A stretch of DNA of 8,307 nucleotides from Longimicrobium sp. (GTDB taxonomy: Bacteria; Gemmatimonadota; Gemmatimonadetes; Longimicrobiales; Longimicrobiaceae). Positions 5,762 through 8,307 of the stretch are shown one piece after another; the stretch's first letter is position 1; each line of letters opens with the position of its first letter. The stretch spans positions 2,230-10,536 of the forward strand of contig JAUJMI010000089.1 of the NCBI GenBank assembly GCA_030446945.1. Direction: 5' to 3'. Below the pieces are notes generated by a model that ran no database searches, had not been told where the DNA came from, and saw only the letters and a program-made list of their open reading frames with translations. A program made the position numbers and the translations under genes.

Positions 5762-8307
5762 ATGTCGATCCCTTCGCCCGTCGCACGCTTCACCGCGCCG
5801 CCGCCCGAGATCTTCTCGGAGCGGACCCCCCCGTACTCCCCCGAGGCCGAGCTGGCCGTGCTCGGGGGGATGATGATGGACGCCGACGCCCTCTCGAAAG
5901 CCATCGAGGTGGTCGACGACACCATGTTCCACCGCGAGGGGAACCGGCGCATCTTCCGCGCGATGGTGCGCATCTTCGAGCGCGGCGACGTCATCGACTT
6001 CGTCACCCTCCCCGAAGAGCTGCGCACCACGGGCGACCTGGACTCCGCCGGCGGCCTCGCCTTCCTCTCGACGCTGGTGGACGCGGTCCCCACCGCGGCC
6101 AACATCGAGTACCACGCCAAGATCGTCCGCGAAAAGGCGCTCCTGCGGCGGCTCATCGAGGCCGCCACGGGGATCATCCAGGAGACCTACGCCGGCCAGA
6201 CCGACGTCGAGGACCTGCTGGACGAGGCGGAGCAGCGGATCTTCCAGATCGCCCAGACGCACGACCGCAAGGGCTTCGTCTGGATCAAGGAGATCCTCTG
6301 GCCCACCTTTGAGAAGATCGAGCAGCTCCAGAACAACTCCTCCTCCGTCACCGGCGTCGCCACCGGCTTCGGCGACCTCGACGAGATCACCGCCGGCTTC
6401 CAGCCCGGCGACCTGATCATCGTGGCAGCAAGACCGTCCATGGGGAAGTGCCTGGCCCACGACGCGGAGATCCTCCTGGACGACGGGAGCGTCACAACCA
6501 TCGAGGAGATCTACCGCGCCCGCTCCGCGCGCCTGCTGACGCTGGACGCGCGCTGGAAATTCGCCGTCACGGAACCCAGCGCGTTCGTCGATGACGGCGA
6601 GAAGCCCGTCTTCCGCGTCACCACGCGCCTGGGCCGCACCGTGGAGACGACGCTCACGCACCCCTTCCTGAGCATCGACGGGTGGAAGCCGCTCTCCGAA
6701 GTCGCTGTCGGGGACCACGTCGCGGTGCCGCACCGGCTGGAGGTGTTCGGGAACGCTGAGATGCGCGACTGCGAGGTCAAGCTCCTCGCCTACCTGGCCG
6801 GCGACGGGAACCTGACCGGCGCCAACCCGCGCTTCACTAACGCCGACGCGCGCCTCCGCGACGAGTTCGCGGCCTCCGTCGCCGAGTTCGGCGGCGTGGT
6901 CGCGACGGAAGATGCGCGCGAGACGCGGACCACGACCCTGCGCGTGCGCCGCGATCCCGCCTACTCGCGCGCGCGCCGCGACGGGTTCGTGGCGCGTTTG
7001 GGCGCGCGCATGGCCGCGGAGCGCGGGGCGGGGAGCCGTGTCACGGCCGCCGCCGGCGTGACCGCTTCGGCGGTGAGCATGTGGGCGCACGGAACCTCCG
7101 CACCCTCCACGGCGCTCCTCGAGCCGATTGCGGATGCACTCGGAGTGGAGCCCGCCGATCTCGCGCCGGATGCTCTGGCACGTGCCGAGCGCAACGCGCT
7201 CACGACGTGGCTGAATGGGCTCGCGCTGATGGGCAAGGGCGCGGCCGGGAAGTTCGTGCCCGCGCCGGTGTTCACACTCGTCCGCCCACAGCTAGCGCTC
7301 TTCCTCAACCGACTGTTCGCGACCGACGGCTGGGCGACGGTGCTCGCCTCCGGGCACGCGCAGCTCGGCTACGCGACCGCGAGCGAGCGCCTTGCGCGCC
7401 AGCTCCAGCACCTGCTGCTGCGCTTCGGCGTGATCGCGCAGTTGCGCCGCCGAGAGGTGAAGTACCGCGACGGCCGCCGCACCGCGTGGCAGCTCGACAT
7501 CTCGGACGCGGAGTCGATCCGTACCTTTGCGCGCGAGATCGGCATATTCGGCAAGGAGGAAGCGCTTGGCCGGGTCGTGGCGGCGGTGGGAGCGAAGCGC
7601 GATCAGACGAACCGCGACCTGATCCCGCGCGGCGTATGGGCGCGCATCGAAGCGGCCAAGGGCGAGGAGTCGTGGGCCTCGCTAGCGCGCCGCGCCGGGA
7701 TCGAAGGATGGACGAGCGTGCATGCGGGCAAGCGCTCACTCTCGCGCCGGCGCCTGCGCGCGTTCGCGGAGGCGCTCGGGGACGCAGAGCTGCGCGCAGT
7801 GGCGGAGAGCGAGGTCTACTGGGACGAGGTTGTCTCCGTCGAGCCGCTCGGGATGCGCCGGGTCTACGACCTCACCATCCCGGAGACGCACAACTTCGTG
7901 GCGAACGACGTGTGCGTGCACAACACGGCGTTCACGCTCAACATCGCCCAGCACGCGGCCATCTCCGCGAAGGCACCGGTCGCCTTCTTCTCGCTCGAAA
8001 TGAGCAAGGAGTCGCTCGTGCAGCGCGTGCTGTGCGCCGAAGCGCGCGTGGACGCCAGCCGCCTGCGCCGCGGGCGGCTGATGGACGACGAGTACGCCCG
8101 CCTCGCCACCGCCGCCGGCTACCTGAACACCGCGCCGATCTACATCGACGACACGGCCGGCATCTCGGTGCTGGAGATGCGCGCCAAGGCCCGCCGCCTC
8201 AAGTCCGACCGGCCGGACCTGGCGATGATCATCGTCGACTACCTCCAGCTCATGGTGGGCAAGGGGAAGACGGAGAACCGCCAGCAGGAAGTCTCCGAGA
8301 TCTCCCG
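5762..8307 (+). CDS. dnaB: Replicative DNA helicase DnaB, intein-containing precursor, 3'-truncated by window end
   Basis: The frame is open without a stop from ATG 5762 to the window edge (848 codons). DnaB is the hexameric 5'-3' helicase that unwinds DNA at the replication fork. The N-terminal domain begins at P-Y-S-P-E-A-E-L-A-V-L-G-G (about residue 24). It includes the A-N-I-E-Y-H-A-K-I-V-R-E-K-A-L-L-R-R-L linker-helix region near 117-135. The RecA-like ATPase domain opens with T-G-F-G-D-L-D-E-I-T-A-G-F. Walker A (A-R-P-S-M-G-K) is cut after Lys229 by a 492-residue intein and resumes with T-A-F-T-L-N-I-A at 7925. Downstream are F-F-S-L-E-M-S with the catalytic Glu at 7997, and Walker B I-I-V-D-Y-L-Q-L with Asp at 8237. 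The C-terminal ~100 residues, including the arginine finger, lie outside. A weak AGGA lies three bases before the ATG. Confidence 0.97.
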   Translation, partial: MSIPSPVARFTAPPPEIFSERTPPYSPEAELAVLGGMMMDADALSKAIEVVDDTMFHREGNRRIFRAMVRIFERGDVIDFVTLPEELRTTGDLDSAGGLAFLSTLVDAVPTAANIEYHAKIVREKALLRRLIEAATGIIQETYAGQTDVEDLLDEAEQRIFQIAQTHDRKGFVWIKEILWPTFEKIEQLQNNSSSVTGVATGFGDLDEITAGFQPGDLIIVAARPSMGKCLAHDAEILLDDGSVTTIEEIYRARSARLLTLDARWKFAVTEPSAFVDDGEKPVFRVTTRLGRTVETTLTHPFLSIDGWKPLSEVAVGDHVAVPHRLEVFGNAEMRDCEVKLLAYLAGDGNLTGANPRFTNADARLRDEFAASVAEFGGVVATEDARETRTTTLRVRRDPAYSRARRDGFVARLGARMAAERGAGSRVTAAAGVTASAVSMWAHGTSAPSTALLEPIADALGVEPADLAPDALARAERNALTTWLNGLALMGKGAAGKFVPAPVFTLVRPQLALFLNRLFATDGWATVLASGHAQLGYATASERLARQLQHLLLRFGVIAQLRRREVKYRDGRRTAWQLDISDAESIRTFAREIGIFGKEEALGRVVAAVGAKRDQTNRDLIPRGVWARIEAAKGEESWASLARRAGIEGWTSVHAGKRSLSRRRLRAFAEALGDAELRAVAESEVYWDEVVSVEPLGMRRVYDLTIPETHNFVANDVCVHNTAFTLNIAQHAAISAKAPVAFFSLEMSKESLVQRVLCAEARVDASRLRRGRLMDDEYARLATAAGYLNTAPIYIDDTAGISVLEMRAKARRLKSDRPDLAMIIVDYLQLMVGKGKTENRQQEVSEIS
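6986..7162 (+). other. XRE/Cro-like helix-turn-helix segment inside the intein endonuclease
   Basis: Intein residues ~180-238 read as a compact HTH: R-V-T-A-A-A-G-V-T-A-S-A-V-S-M-W-A-H-G, then A-P-S-T-A-L-L-E-P-I-A-D-A-L-G-V. This follows the XRE pattern (x-A-x-x-x-G-V-S-x-S-x-V-S-x-W-E-x-G-x-x-x-P-S-x-x-x-L-x-x-I-A-x-A-L-G-V) almost position for position. It lies between LAGLIDADG motif 1 and the conserved W-L-x-x-L / K-F-V-P region, where shorter DnaB inteins appear to have only a short loop. It presumably adds DNA contacts for target recognition. A regulatory role is also possible. Confidence 0.75.
7634..7801 (+). other. Second helix-turn-helix-like segment before the C-terminal splicing block
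   Basis: Intein residues ~396-451 contain S-W-A-S-L-A-R-R-A-G-I, a Gly-rich turn with H-A-G-K-R, then L-S-R-R-R-L-R-A-F-A-E-A-L-G-D. This has the spacing of a degenerate HTH and is strongly basic. As far as I recall, other DnaB inteins have a similar charged segment between the endonuclease core and the V-Y-W-D-x-(V/I)-V-S-(V/I)-E-P block. It is therefore probably part of the normal DNA-recognition region of this intein group. Confidence 0.5.

Larger units (their letters stand above)
6449..7924 (+). mobile_element. DnaB intein with LAGLIDADG homing endonuclease, inserted in Walker A (GK^T)
   Basis: This is a 492-residue in-frame protein-splicing element. Block A starts with Cys1 (C-L-A-H-D-A-E-I-L-L-D-D-G). 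Block B is T-L-T-H (6650-6661) followed by the P-F-L-S-I-D-G-W and V-G-D segments. The C-terminal blocks read V-Y-D-L-T-I-P-E-T-H-N-F-V-A-N-D then V-C-V-H-N, with penultimate His and terminal Asn at 7922-7924 and Thr at +1. The endonuclease has LAGLIDADG motif 1, L-L-A-Y-L-A-G-D-G (6782-6808, Asp119 of the intein), and motif 2, L-F-L-N-R-L-F-A-T-D-G (7298-7330, Asp293). Block D is K-F-V-P (Lys268), and block H lies around R-Q-L-Q-H-L-L-L-R-F-G-V. All residues expected for splicing and cutting are present. The 174-residue gap between the catalytic Asp residues is longer than usual and contains a helix-turn-helix. P-loop insertion in DnaB is known from other inteins, including mycobacterial ones. 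Confidence 0.95.

Noticed and set aside
4550..7090. 846-codon open frame on the minus strand
   Set aside because: It runs antisense across coaBC, the glycosylase and dnaB, all of which have clear family motifs. Its product is low-complexity Arg/Gly/Ala/Val with no recognisable domain, as expected from strong third-position GC on the opposite strand.
7305..7739. Minus-strand ORFs inside the intein as a possible antisense gene
   Set aside because: The plus-strand frame here carries conserved endonuclease blocks E and H. The antisense product is low-complexity.

Overview
The window is about 8.3 kb of very GC-rich bacterial chromosome in which every supported gene lies on the + strand. Third codon positions are overwhelmingly G or C, which explains the many long spurious open frames on both strands. 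The gene set, together with an outer-membrane barrel of the TonB-plug/porin style, suggests a Gram-negative, high-GC lineage. My best guess is Gemmatimonadota, Longimicrobium-like. That guess comes from general resemblance, not from a search.

Layout: (1) 1-1488 is the C-terminal part of an outer-membrane beta-barrel protein whose start lies left of the window. (2) 1489-1737 is a non-coding gap filled by a nested, imperfect inverted repeat built from CAGAG / GCGGAG units, followed by a small hairpin next to the yicC start. (3) 1738-5695 is a tight run of housekeeping genes: yicC, gmk, rpoZ, coaBC and a family-4 uracil-DNA glycosylase. Two junctions are four-base GTGA stop/start overlaps, which suggests translational coupling. 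The order yicC-gmk-rpoZ-coaBC is a widely conserved bacterial cluster linking RNA turnover, GMP phosphorylation, the RNA polymerase omega subunit and coenzyme A synthesis. (4) 5696-5761 is a short gap with a terminator-like hairpin. (5) 5762 to the window end is the replicative helicase gene dnaB, open at the right edge.

The most notable object is a 492-residue intein in DnaB (6449-7924). It interrupts the Walker A loop between the invariant Lys and Thr (GK^T), so the helicase can bind ATP only after splicing. The splicing residues are all present: Cys1, the block B TxxH motif, the C-terminal His-Asn and a Thr at +1. Both LAGLIDADG-type catalytic aspartates are also present, so the element looks intact for splicing and homing. 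Between the two LAGLIDADG motifs sits an extra segment of roughly 70 residues that reads as an XRE/Cro-like helix-turn-helix. A second, weaker helix-turn-helix-like segment precedes the C-terminal splicing block. The endonuclease portion uses codons (TTG, CTA, ATA, GTA) not seen in the flanking extein, consistent with horizontal acquisition. No tRNA, rRNA, CRISPR array or insertion sequence was found.
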